In this document: piece by piece, positions 1 through 5,274 of the stretch
Layout of the letters: each line of letters begins with the position of its first letter
Numbering within the stretch: the first letter of the stretch is position 1
Source: Candidatus Bathyarchaeota archaeon
Lineage (GTDB): Archaea; Thermoproteota; Bathyarchaeia; 40CM-2-53-6; RBG-13-38-9
DNA length: 5,753 bases
NCBI GenBank assembly: GCA_018396565.1
Contig: JAGTQO010000085.1
Coordinates: 1 to 5,753 of the forward strand
Direction of reading: 5' to 3'
Program-made: the position numbers and the translations under genes
The notes under the pieces: model-generated
Database searches by the model: none
What the model was told of the DNA's origin: nothing
Seen by the model: the letters and a program-made list of their open reading frames with translations, nothing else

Positions 1-441
1 ATAGATGATTTGGATCGAAAAATTCTGAGAGAGTACATTGAGGATGCGAGACTCTCATGTAGAGAGGTGGCTAAGAGACTTAACATCTCAACAGCCACCG
101 TCCTCTCCCGGCTGCGTAGGCTTGAGGGTGAGGGTGTGATAAAAGGATACTCAGCTGTCTTAGACCATGAGAAGCTAGATTACACGGTCACAGCGGTGAC
201 AGAGATAGTCTTCTCCGGAGGTAGACTGCTGGATGTTGAGAGGGAAATAGCAAAATATTCAAACATCTTAGCCGTCTACGACGTGACAGGTGAGACAGAC
301 GCGATCGTCATCTCAAGATTCAAGAGCATGTCAGAGTTAAGTGCCTTCACCAAGAGACTCTTAGCTATACCATCCGTTGAGAGGACAAACACACACATAG
401 TCCTGACAAGGGTCAAGGAAGACTTCAGGATCGCACCTTGA
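1..441 (+). CDS. Lrp/AsnC family transcriptional regulator (5' partial)
   Basis: This is a DNA-binding regulator of the Lrp/AsnC (feast/famine) family. Such proteins act as dimers or octamers and often sense amino acids. The reading frame is open to the left edge and reads I-D-D-L-D-R-K-I-L. That matches the usual N-terminus of the family (LDDIDRKIL), so the TTG at 10-12 is an internal Leu codon and the true start lies a few codons upstream. An N-terminal helix-turn-helix is visible at about residues 20-55 (REVAKRLNISTATVLSRLRR, then LEGEGVIKGY). A C-terminal RAM-type alpha/beta ligand domain follows (VTAVTEIVF ... VYDVTGETDAIV ... VERTNTHIVLTRVKEDF). The length, about 146 residues seen, is normal. 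The next gene has its own promoter, so this gene is probably a separate unit. The family call is secure; the ligand and targets cannot be read from the sequence. Confidence 0.93.
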   Translation: MDDLDRKILREYIEDARLSCREVAKRLNISTATVLSRLRRLEGEGVIKGYSAVLDHEKLDYTVTAVTEIVFSGGRLLDVEREIAKYSNILAVYDVTGETDAIVISRFKSMSELSAFTKRLLAIPSVERTNTHIVLTRVKEDFRIAP

Positions 442-463
442 GCATGATCAGGAGTAAAAATAT

Positions 464-484
464 GCATCAGACATGCTTATATAT
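464..484 (+). promoter_or_regulatory. TATA-box promoter for the zinc-ribbon/aEF-1beta operon
   Basis: TTATATAT at 477-484 is a good archaeal box A. Transcription would start about 25 bp downstream, near 505, leaving a leader of roughly 35 nt before the TTG at 541 or 60 nt before the ATG at 565. Just upstream, GCAT (464-467) and ATGC (473-476) form a short inverted repeat over the likely BRE. That repeat is too short to call an operator. The promoter is inferred from sequence alone. Confidence 0.5.
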
Positions 485-540
485 CATGAGAAAAATGGTG
501 AACTGAATCTGAAGGCTGCAGGGTAGGTGTAGACATCTGC

Positions 541-726
541 TTGAGCCAGATAAGGGTCTTGAAGATGCCGAGTTGCAATCAATGTGGAAGGACAATAATC
601 CCAGGCGAGGCGGCTGTAAAGTTTAACTGCCCCAACTGTGGAGACGTCCTCATATGGCGATGTGAGAAGTGTAGGCTCTTTGCCAGGGAGTATAAGTGTC
701 CAAAATGTGGGAATGTAGGACCTTGA
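541..726 (+). CDS. Small zinc-ribbon RNA-binding protein (COG2888 type), translation-associated
   Basis: This protein of at most 61 residues carries four CxxC pairs: C12/C15, C30/C33, C41/C44 and C53/C56. That is enough for two zinc sites. The arrangement with FNCPNCG, IWRCEKCR and a final CPKCGNVGP is the signature of the archaeal COG2888 family, predicted Zn-ribbon RNA-binding proteins with a role in translation. The gene sits 12 bp upstream of aEF-1beta, a pairing I recall as common in archaea and one that supports a translation role. The start is uncertain. TTG at 541 has AGGTG at 525-529 but an 11-nt spacing. ATG at 565 has AAGGG at 552-556 with 8-nt spacing and would give 53 residues starting MPSCNQCGR. 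The precise molecular function is not established. Confidence 0.88.
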   Translation: MSQIRVLKMPSCNQCGRTIIPGEAAVKFNCPNCGDVLIWRCEKCRLFAREYKCPKCGNVGP

Positions 727-731
727 GAGGT
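727..731 (+). promoter_or_regulatory. Shine-Dalgarno site that fixes the aEF-1beta start
   Basis: GAGGT lies directly after the TGA stop of the zinc-ribbon gene and 7 nt before the ATG at 739. This spacing favours ATG 739 over the TTG at 733, which would be only one nucleotide downstream of the site. It also indicates coupled translation within one mRNA. Confidence 0.6.
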
Positions 732-738
732 TTTGCAG

Positions 739-1008
739 ATGGGTAGGGTTATGGCCTCAATCAGAATATTTCCCTCAGACCCCTCATGCGACCTATCGGG
801 TTTGAGGGGTGAGATAGTTAACCGTCTACCTAATGATGTATCGGTCCTGGGTTTCAGGGAAGATCCGATAGCGTTCGGTCTTGTCGCACTCATAGTCAAC
901 CTCACCATGCCTGAGAATGTTGACGGTGTGATGGATGGGGTTGAGAAGGTTCTGAAGTCTATCGAGGGGGTTAGTGAGATACAGGTTCTTGCCTTGACAA
1001 GAACTTAA
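739..1008 (+). CDS. ef1b: Translation elongation factor 1-beta (aEF-1beta)
   Basis: This is the guanine-nucleotide exchange factor for aEF-1alpha: it promotes GDP release so that the factor can reload with GTP and aminoacyl-tRNA. The protein is 89 residues, the normal length for the archaeal form, which corresponds to the C-terminal exchange domain of eukaryotic EF-1beta. Diagnostic features are the N-terminal strand MGRVMASIRIFPSDP, the central EDPIAFGLVALIV (residues 41-53) and the C-terminal V-E-K-V-L-K-S-I-E-G-V pattern followed by a final strand. ATG 739 is preferred over TTG 733 because homologues begin MGKV or MGRV and the Shine-Dalgarno spacing fits. It is the second gene of an operon with the zinc-ribbon protein. 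A short TTTT follows the stop (1009-1012) and may contribute to termination. Confidence 0.93.
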   Translation: MGRVMASIRIFPSDPSCDLSGLRGEIVNRLPNDVSVLGFREDPIAFGLVALIVNLTMPENVDGVMDGVEKVLKSIEGVSEIQVLALTRT

Positions 1009-1012
1009 TTTT

Positions 1013-1063
1013 GTTACTTAAAGTAACATTTATAAGGACATACATATCGTTACTATAAGTAAC
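1013..1063 (+). promoter_or_regulatory. TATA promoter flanked by two near-identical 15-bp palindromic operators
   Basis: GTTACTTAAAGTAAC (1013-1027) is a perfect 7-bp-arm palindrome. GTTACTATAAGTAAC (1049-1063) has 6-bp perfect arms and differs from the first at only two central bases. Their centres (1020 and 1056) are 36 bp apart, about 3.4 helical turns. Between them lies the box A TTTATAAG (1029-1036). The first palindrome therefore covers the BRE position and the second covers the expected transcription start (about 1056-1060). This geometry predicts repression by blocking TBP/TFB loading or RNA polymerase. The binding protein is not shown by the sequence. The product of the gene immediately downstream, which has a winged-helix-like segment, is the simplest candidate; the Lrp/AsnC protein is another. 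Confidence 0.8.
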
Positions 1064-1076
1064 AAGGAATAAACCC

Positions 1077-1814
1077 ATGTACATGGAACTTGAACCTACG
1101 GCAAAGAATAGGAGAGCCGAACCCCAGAACATAAGCAGTTTCGAAGCCTTCAAGGAATGGGCGGGGACAGAACGTAACGAGTCTGAACTCCTAATATTTC
1201 AGAAGTATTATGGGGTCAGAGAGCTGCTCAAGGCCGGCCTCGAAGAGGTCTATGTAGACGCTCCAGTAAGATTTCTTCCAGACGACCTCAAGAGATTTAT
1301 CGACGCATGCGGGGTCGGCCGTAAAAAGTTTATAACAGTCTTATGCAGCGCAGGGGCACAAGAAGAAAGGTCAAAGGAACTACTGGACCTTCTGGAGCAG
1401 TCATCGAATGTCGAGGCAATATGGATATACCCTCTACTGAGTATAAACAGGGAAGCCTACAGGAAGGCTAGACTCCAAGACAGAAGGAAGGTGAAGGTTG
1501 AGGGCGCCATCCTGGATAGGCTTGAAGAGTTCTTTGAGGGTGCATTGGAAGCCCTAGATCTATTTGAGAGCTCGGCGAGGATGAGGATGCTCTTTGCTAT
1601 GTGGGACTCGCCGAAGGACAAAAGGTTCTTCAGGGAACTTGTCAATCCAAAACTTCTATATGAGAACCTTGAGATTCTTCAGAGGATGAACCTCATCCAA
1701 GAGGTCTCAAGCGGGGTTTATGGCCTCAGCGAGTGTGGAGAAAACCTGATGAGGGAATACCTCTACTTTCTGGACAAGTTGAGGAGGACGATAAGGGACC
1801 TCCAGCAAACATGA
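1077..1814 (+). CDS. Unrecognised protein with a C-terminal winged-helix-like domain; putative autoregulated regulator
   Basis: I do not recognise this 245-residue family. Residues 1-20 are polar and probably flexible. Residues 21-120 look like an alpha/beta segment, with strands near LEEVYVDA, KFITVLC and VEAIWIYPL. Residues 125-165 are charged and helical. Residues 165-225 (SSARMRMLFAMWDSP ... LLYENLEILQRMNLIQEV ... YGLSECGENLM) have the helix-helix-recognition helix-wing pattern of ArsR/MarR-like winged helices. A final helix (226-243) could serve for dimerisation. There is no signal peptide or membrane segment. The ATG at 1077 has AAGGA at 1064-1068 with 8-nt spacing; a second ATG at 1083 is possible. 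The gene stands alone, with its own double-operator promoter and a 131-bp gap before cdc48. A transcription-factor role, probably autoregulatory, is inferred from the fold pattern and the promoter. The effector is unknown. Confidence 0.72.
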   Translation: MYMELEPTAKNRRAEPQNISSFEAFKEWAGTERNESELLIFQKYYGVRELLKAGLEEVYVDAPVRFLPDDLKRFIDACGVGRKKFITVLCSAGAQEERSKELLDLLEQSSNVEAIWIYPLLSINREAYRKARLQDRRKVKVEGAILDRLEEFFEGALEALDLFESSARMRMLFAMWDSPKDKRFFRELVNPKLLYENLEILQRMNLIQEVSSGVYGLSECGENLMREYLYFLDKLRRTIRDLQQT

Positions 1815-1827
1815 GGCCAGTAAACAG

Positions 1828-1930
1828 TCTTAAATGGGGGAGTATAATGTTATGGACAATTCAAGTCAAATCTTGAAAGGAAATGTATCACCCCCGGAAG
1901 ATTGGGCCGGGAAAATTCATGCTTGAATAT
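1828..1930 (+). promoter_or_regulatory. cdc48 promoter and structured leader
   Basis: TCTTAAAT (1828-1835) is a plausible box A, giving a start near 1857; TATAAT at 1843-1848 is an alternative. The region after it contains three successive inverted repeats. TTCAAG/CTTGAA (1860-1865 and 1872-1877) has a 6-nt loop. CCCGG/CCGGG (1893-1897 and 1907-1911) has a 9-nt loop. ATTCA/TGAAT (1915-1919 and 1924-1928) has a 4-nt loop. The third ends just before the Shine-Dalgarno site at 1931. They could be RNA stems in the leader or protein-binding sites on DNA. No known riboswitch class is recognised. Confidence 0.4.
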
Positions 1931-1936
1931 GGAGGT
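1931..1936 (+). promoter_or_regulatory. Strong Shine-Dalgarno site of cdc48
   Basis: GGAGGT lies 9 nt before the ATG at 1946 and is complementary to the usual archaeal 16S rRNA 3' end. It is the strongest ribosome-binding site in the window and fixes the cdc48 start. Confidence 0.75.
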
Positions 1937-1945
1937 TGAGTATAT

Positions 1946-4120
1946 ATGAGTAGGGAAGAGGTCCAGTTGAAAGTCGCCGACGCGAAGCAGAGGGATGTCG
2001 GCCATGGGAAGGTTAGGGTTGATAATGAGACGATGAAGAAGCTGACGGTCACCGCAGGCGACTACGTCGAGATAAGGGGAAAGAAAACTACGGCGGCGAT
2101 AATATGGCCTGCATATACTGAAGATCAGGGTCAAGACATTATCCGTATGGATGGGCTTCTCAGGAGAAACGCTGGAGTAGCCATAAATGAGTATGTCATA
2201 GTCAGGAAGGGAGATGTCAAGGATGCCCAGAGCATAGTCTTCGCGCCGACAGATGTGAGGCTGAATGTAGACGAGGAGTTTGTGAACTTTGTGAAGAGGA
2301 GATTCATGGACATGCCATTCGTGGAGGGCGATACAGCCATGCTCTCAATATTCGGCAGCGCAGTACCACTCATCGCAACAAGAACCAAGCCGAAAGGCCC
2401 TGTCCGAATAACGGAGAACACAATGGTCCAGGTTCTGAGTGAACCCGTCCCAGAGAAGAAGGGCATACCGATAGTCACCTATGAAGATATTGGAGGTCTA
2501 CATGAACAGATACAGAGGATACGTGAGATGGTTGAGTTGCCCCTCAGACATCCAGAGATCTTCCAGAGGCTTGGAATAGACCCTCCCAGAGGCATATTCC
2601 TTTATGGCCCCCCAGGATGTGGAAAGACACTTCTGGCAAAGGCTGTAGCCAACGAGTCTGACGCAAACTTCTACGTAATCTCAGGCCCAGAGATCATGTC
2701 GAAGTTTTATGGTGAGTCTGAGGCTAGGCTCAGGGAAATATTCCAGAAGGCCCAGGAGACAGCTCCGAGCATAATCTTCATCGACGAGATGGACGCCATA
2801 GCGCCTAAGAGGGAGGAGGTCACCGGAGAAGTTGAGAGGAGGGTTGTAGCCCAACTACTGTCACTCATGGATGGCATGGCCTCCAGGGAGAACGTCATAG
2901 TCATAGGAGCCACCAACAGGCCCAACGCCATAGATCCAGCCCTCAGAAGGCCTGGGAGATTCGACAGGGAGATTGAGATAGGGGTTCCGGACAAGCAGGG
3001 AAGATTCGAGATGCTGCAGATCCATACAAGAAACATGCCTATAGCCAAGGACGTCGACTTCAAGAGGCTATCAGAGATAACCCACGGATATACAGGGGCA
3101 GACGTAGCGGCCCTATGCAGGGAGGCCGCTATGAAGTCTCTGAGAAGATACCTACCAGAGATAGACTTGGAGGAGGAGAGGATACCGTCAAGCATCCTAG
3201 AAAAGATGGAGGTGAGGATGGAGGATTTCATGCAGGCCTACCGTGAGATCACACCCACAGCCATGAGAGAGGTCTACATAGAGGTACCAACAGTTCACTG
3301 GAGCGACATCGGCGGCTTGGAACAGGTAAAGGCTGAACTTATGGAGGCTGTTGAGTGGCCCCTAAAGAATCCTGAGATATTCAAGAGGATGGGAATCAAA
3401 CCTCCAAAAGGCATACTTCTGTATGGCCCCCCAGGATGCGGGAAGACACTTCTGGCCAGGGCCGTTGCAACAGAGAGTGAGGCTAACTTCATAACAATTA
3501 AGGGACCTGAGGTCTTCTCGAAATGGGTTGGTGAGAGCGAGAAGGCTATACGAGAAGTTTTCAGGAAAGGTAGATCAGCAGCCCCGGCGATAATATTCTT
3601 CGACGAACTAGACGCCATAGTCCCGAGGAGGGGCATGGGATACGCGGACTCAGGAGTTACGGAGAGGGTAATCAGCCAACTCTTGACAGAGCTCGACGGA
3701 ATAGAATCCCTAGAGAACGTAGTGGTCCTGGCGGCGACCAACAGGCCAGACATCATAGATCCAGCAGTCTTAAGGCCTGGAAGATTCGACAGGATGATCT
3801 TCGTACCTGCACCGGACCAGAACAGCATAAAGCAGATATTCAAGATACACACGTCCAAGATGCCTCTATCACCAGATATCGACCTTGACCAACTTGTCAG
3901 GGCAGCGTCAGGATACTCAGGTGCAGACGTCGAAGCCGTCTGCCGTGAAGCAGCTATGAATGCCCTCAGGAGAGATCCAAATGCTAGAGAGGTCACCATG
4001 ATAGACTTCAAGGAGGCCATGTCCAAGATAAGACCGAGCATAACATCTGATGTGAACATGTGGTATCAGAGCTTCTCAAAGAGGTTTGTGAGCGCAAGAG
4101 CTGCGATCCCAGTAACATAA
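1946..4120 (+). CDS. cdc48: CDC48/VCP-like (VAT) AAA+ ATPase
   Basis: This is a cytoplasmic hexameric unfoldase of the CDC48/p97/VAT family, which threads proteins through its pore using ATP and can feed the proteasome. The 724-residue length is normal for archaeal members. Residues about 5-90 match the double-psi-barrel half of the N domain (VADAKQRDVGHGKVRVD) and about 95-165 the second half. D1 has Walker A GPPGCGKT (221-228), Walker B IIFIDE (276-281), sensor 1 in ATNRP (322-326), arginine-finger region RRPGRFDRE (334-342) and pore loop KFYG (253-256). D2 has Walker A GPPGCGKT (494-501), Walker B IIFFDE (549-554), ATNRP (597-601), RPGRFDR (610-616) and pore loop KWVG (526-529). Both ATPase sites look intact. 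The last residues (AAIPVT) lack the HbYX proteasome-docking motif. The gene is probably co-transcribed with the winged-helix gene that follows. Confidence 0.97.
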   Translation: MSREEVQLKVADAKQRDVGHGKVRVDNETMKKLTVTAGDYVEIRGKKTTAAIIWPAYTEDQGQDIIRMDGLLRRNAGVAINEYVIVRKGDVKDAQSIVFAPTDVRLNVDEEFVNFVKRRFMDMPFVEGDTAMLSIFGSAVPLIATRTKPKGPVRITENTMVQVLSEPVPEKKGIPIVTYEDIGGLHEQIQRIREMVELPLRHPEIFQRLGIDPPRGIFLYGPPGCGKTLLAKAVANESDANFYVISGPEIMSKFYGESEARLREIFQKAQETAPSIIFIDEMDAIAPKREEVTGEVERRVVAQLLSLMDGMASRENVIVIGATNRPNAIDPALRRPGRFDREIEIGVPDKQGRFEMLQIHTRNMPIAKDVDFKRLSEITHGYTGADVAALCREAAMKSLRRYLPEIDLEEERIPSSILEKMEVRMEDFMQAYREITPTAMREVYIEVPTVHWSDIGGLEQVKAELMEAVEWPLKNPEIFKRMGIKPPKGILLYGPPGCGKTLLARAVATESEANFITIKGPEVFSKWVGESEKAIREVFRKGRSAAPAIIFFDELDAIVPRRGMGYADSGVTERVISQLLTELDGIESLENVVVLAATNRPDIIDPAVLRPGRFDRMIFVPAPDQNSIKQIFKIHTSKMPLSPDIDLDQLVRAASGYSGADVEAVCREAAMNALRRDPNAREVTMIDFKEAMSKIRPSITSDVNMWYQSFSKRFVSARAAIPVT

Positions 4121-4131
4121 AGGTGTGAAGA

Positions 4132-4374
4132 ATGACTGACAGTATATGGGGACCGAGACCCCTCCAAAGTGTGGTAGTCGAGATCCTCCAGAAGAAGGGG
4201 GCCATGCCAGATACAGAGCTGCACAAGGAGTTGAAGGAGTCTTTCGGGGACGTGAGTTTCAGGGAGGTAAATAGAATACTGATGAAACTGGAGCTCACAG
4301 GCATAGTGAGGGTATCTAGACTCCTGAAGAAAAGGAGAAGAGTGGAACTGGTCATACCCGAGAAACCCAGCTAG
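4132..4374 (+). CDS. Small winged-helix-like protein downstream of cdc48
   Basis: This 80-residue protein starts at ATG 4132, only 11 bp after the cdc48 stop. AGGTG at 4121-4125 (6-nt spacing) supports the start and suggests an operon with cdc48. Residues 11-75 read as a winged helix: helix 1 LQSVVVEILQKKG, helix 2 DTELHKELKESFG, recognition helix SFREVNRILMKLELTG, then a basic wing IVRVSRLLKKRRRVELVI. The run of Lys/Arg at about 65-70 fits nucleic-acid binding. I do not recognise a named family. It could be a small transcription factor, or a winged helix used for protein contact with CDC48. No enzyme motif is present. Its stop codon overlaps that of the convergent downstream gene. Confidence 0.8.
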   Translation: MTDSIWGPRPLQSVVVEILQKKGAMPDTELHKELKESFGDVSFREVNRILMKLELTGIVRVSRLLKKRRRVELVIPEKPS

Positions 4375-5126
4375 GATCTACTAGCCACTCGACCTCTCGC
4401 CCTCCTCAAAACCTCTAGCCCATACCTGACCAGGGCAGACTCGAAATCAACAAAATCCCACCCCTCAACCCGATTCCCAAGCCATAAGGACTTTAAATCA
4501 TTCAAAATCCTCAACCTATCCTCCTCAACCCCAACCTTTCCACTAATGAGACCCAGCGCAGCCGCAGCTTCTATCGCAATGTTTTGGGGGAGCGGATCGG
4601 CCTTGCTCCAAACTCCTCTCAACTCCCTAAGAAATATGTTGACTGTAACATTCCCTATACCCTTCCCCAAATCCCTGATCCTCTGTTCAAGGTCTCTCGG
4701 GTCAGATGCCTCAGAATGTAGAATGTTCAAATCTCCACAATACCTTTCCTCCAGATTGCTGACAACTTCAAGAAGCTTAGTCGCAGTCTTGAAGTCGTAT
4801 CGAGCGTAACCGCCTGAGTCTAGGACCTCAACCAGCCTATCCCAACCCACCTCAATAATCTTCTCAGGGCTAGTCAATCTTTTTTCGACAAACTTACGAT
4901 AAGTTTTTGAGGCTACCCTAACTGGGATCCTGGCGCCGTAAAGGACAGAGGCAATGAACCACTTGAAGATTTCACATTTATCAGAACCTTCAAGTCTTAT
5001 ACCAAGCTCAGTCGAGAATCTACGTCCATACCTAGACAGCAACTCTTCTAAAACCAACCTGATGGGTTTAAGCCCATAAAACCCGGCAAGATACATTCTT
5101 AACCGTTGATTATTTATTCTGATCAA
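4371..5126 (-). CDS. HhH-GPD superfamily DNA-glycosylase-like protein
   Basis: The protein is up to 251 residues and resembles the endonuclease III/HhH-GPD base-excision fold. An N-terminal helical part (IFKWFIASVLYGARIPVRVA, residues 53-72) is followed by GGYARYDFKTATKL (105-118). A helix-hairpin-helix DLGKGIGNVTVNIFLREL (152-169) comes next, then Asp177 in KADPLP, at the position of the catalytic aspartate of the family (VDTH in EndoIII). The position of the lyase lysine in EndoIII (GVGxKTA) is Val160 here, so any glycosylase would be monofunctional. There is no C-terminal CX6CX2CX5C iron-sulphur motif. The start is uncertain: TTG 5126 gives 251 residues, ATG 5096 gives 241. No Shine-Dalgarno site is visible for either. 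The substrate base is unknown, and the protein could also have lost catalysis. Confidence 0.72.
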   Translation of the reverse strand: MIRINNQRLRMYLAGFYGLKPIRLVLEELLSRYGRRFSTELGIRLEGSDKCEIFKWFIASVLYGARIPVRVASKTYRKFVEKRLTSPEKIIEVGWDRLVEVLDSGGYARYDFKTATKLLEVVSNLEERYCGDLNILHSEASDPRDLEQRIRDLGKGIGNVTVNIFLRELRGVWSKADPLPQNIAIEAAAALGLISGKVGVEEDRLRILNDLKSLWLGNRVEGWDFVDFESALVRYGLEVLRRARGRVASRS

Positions 5127-5127
5127 G

Positions 5128-5136
5128 TATTTTAAG
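5128..5136 (+). promoter_or_regulatory. Box A for tRNA-Val, possibly shared with the divergent gene
   Basis: TATTTTAAG is centred about 28 bp upstream of the tRNA 5' end, the expected position for an archaeal TATA box. Read on the minus strand it is CTTAAAATA, about 36 bp before the ATG at 5096, so the same element may serve the glycosylase-like gene. A second minus-strand TATA-like run (ACATATTTTT, covering 5146-5155) would instead give a leaderless TTG start near 5126. Confidence 0.5.
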
Positions 5137-5159
5137 GAAGCCGTAGAAAAATATGTTTG

Positions 5160-5274
5160 GGGCCCGTAGTCTAGCGGTTAGGACGCCACCCTCACAAGCA
5201 AATAACAAGACGGGGATCAGTGAAACATTTGGGAACGGTGGAGGTCCCCGGTTCAAATCCGGGCGGGCCCACCA
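5160..5274 (+). tRNA. tRNA-Val (CAC) with 39-nt intron, CCA encoded
   Basis: The acceptor stem GGGCCCG (5160-5166) pairs with CGGGCCC (5264-5270), followed by discriminator A and a genomic CCA (5272-5274). The D arm is GTCT/GGAC (5169-5172, 5181-5184). The anticodon stem CCACC (5186-5190) pairs with GGTGG (5237-5241), with loop CTCACA then C and anticodon CAC at 5193-5195, reading GUG. The T arm is CCCGG TTCAAAT CCGGG (5247-5263). Exon 1 ends exactly at tRNA position 37 and exon 2 resumes at position 38, leaving a 76-nt mature tRNA. All stems are fully paired apart from one G-U at the end of the D stem, so the gene looks functional. Confidence 0.97.
5197..5235 (+). other. tRNA intron (position 37/38) with a relaxed bulge-helix-bulge
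   Basis: The 4-bp central helix pairs CUCA (5191-5194) with UGGG (5230-5233). It is flanked by 3-nt bulges CAA (5195-5197) and AAC (5234-5236), each cut after its second base, which places the splice sites exactly at 5196/5197 and 5235/5236. The outer helix is the anticodon stem. The inner helix is poor: G5198-U5229 is followed by mismatches, and AAAU/AUUU (5200-5203, 5227-5230) pairs only by taking U5230 from the central helix. The motif is therefore closer to bulge-helix-loop. Confidence 0.85.

Noticed and set aside
10..12. TTG as start of the Lrp/AsnC gene
   Set aside because: The frame continues upstream as I-D-D before L-D-R-K-I-L, which is conserved family sequence, so the TTG is an internal Leu codon.
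733..735. TTG start for aEF-1beta giving 91 residues
   Set aside because: It lies one nucleotide after the Shine-Dalgarno site, and the family begins at the ATG two codons later (MGRV).
579..908. 109-codon minus-strand frame across the zinc-ribbon and aEF-1beta genes
   Set aside because: It runs antisense to two well-identified genes and across their junction, so it is not a credible gene.
3295..4059. 254-codon open frame on the minus strand inside cdc48
   Set aside because: It lies entirely antisense to the conserved D2 ATPase domain. Its product is Ser/Leu-rich low-complexity text typical of a codon shadow and has no recognisable motif. The same holds for the minus frames at 2131-2478 and 2707-3231.
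4111..4116. AGTAAC half-site resembling the operator motif
   Set aside because: It is a single half-site within the last codons of cdc48 with no partner arm, expected by chance.
4008..4355. 115-codon minus-strand frame across the end of cdc48 and the winged-helix gene
   Set aside because: It is antisense to two supported genes and has no family features.
4546..4809. 87-codon plus-strand frame inside the glycosylase-like gene
   Set aside because: It is antisense to the conserved HhH region, has no ribosome-binding site, and reads like a shadow.
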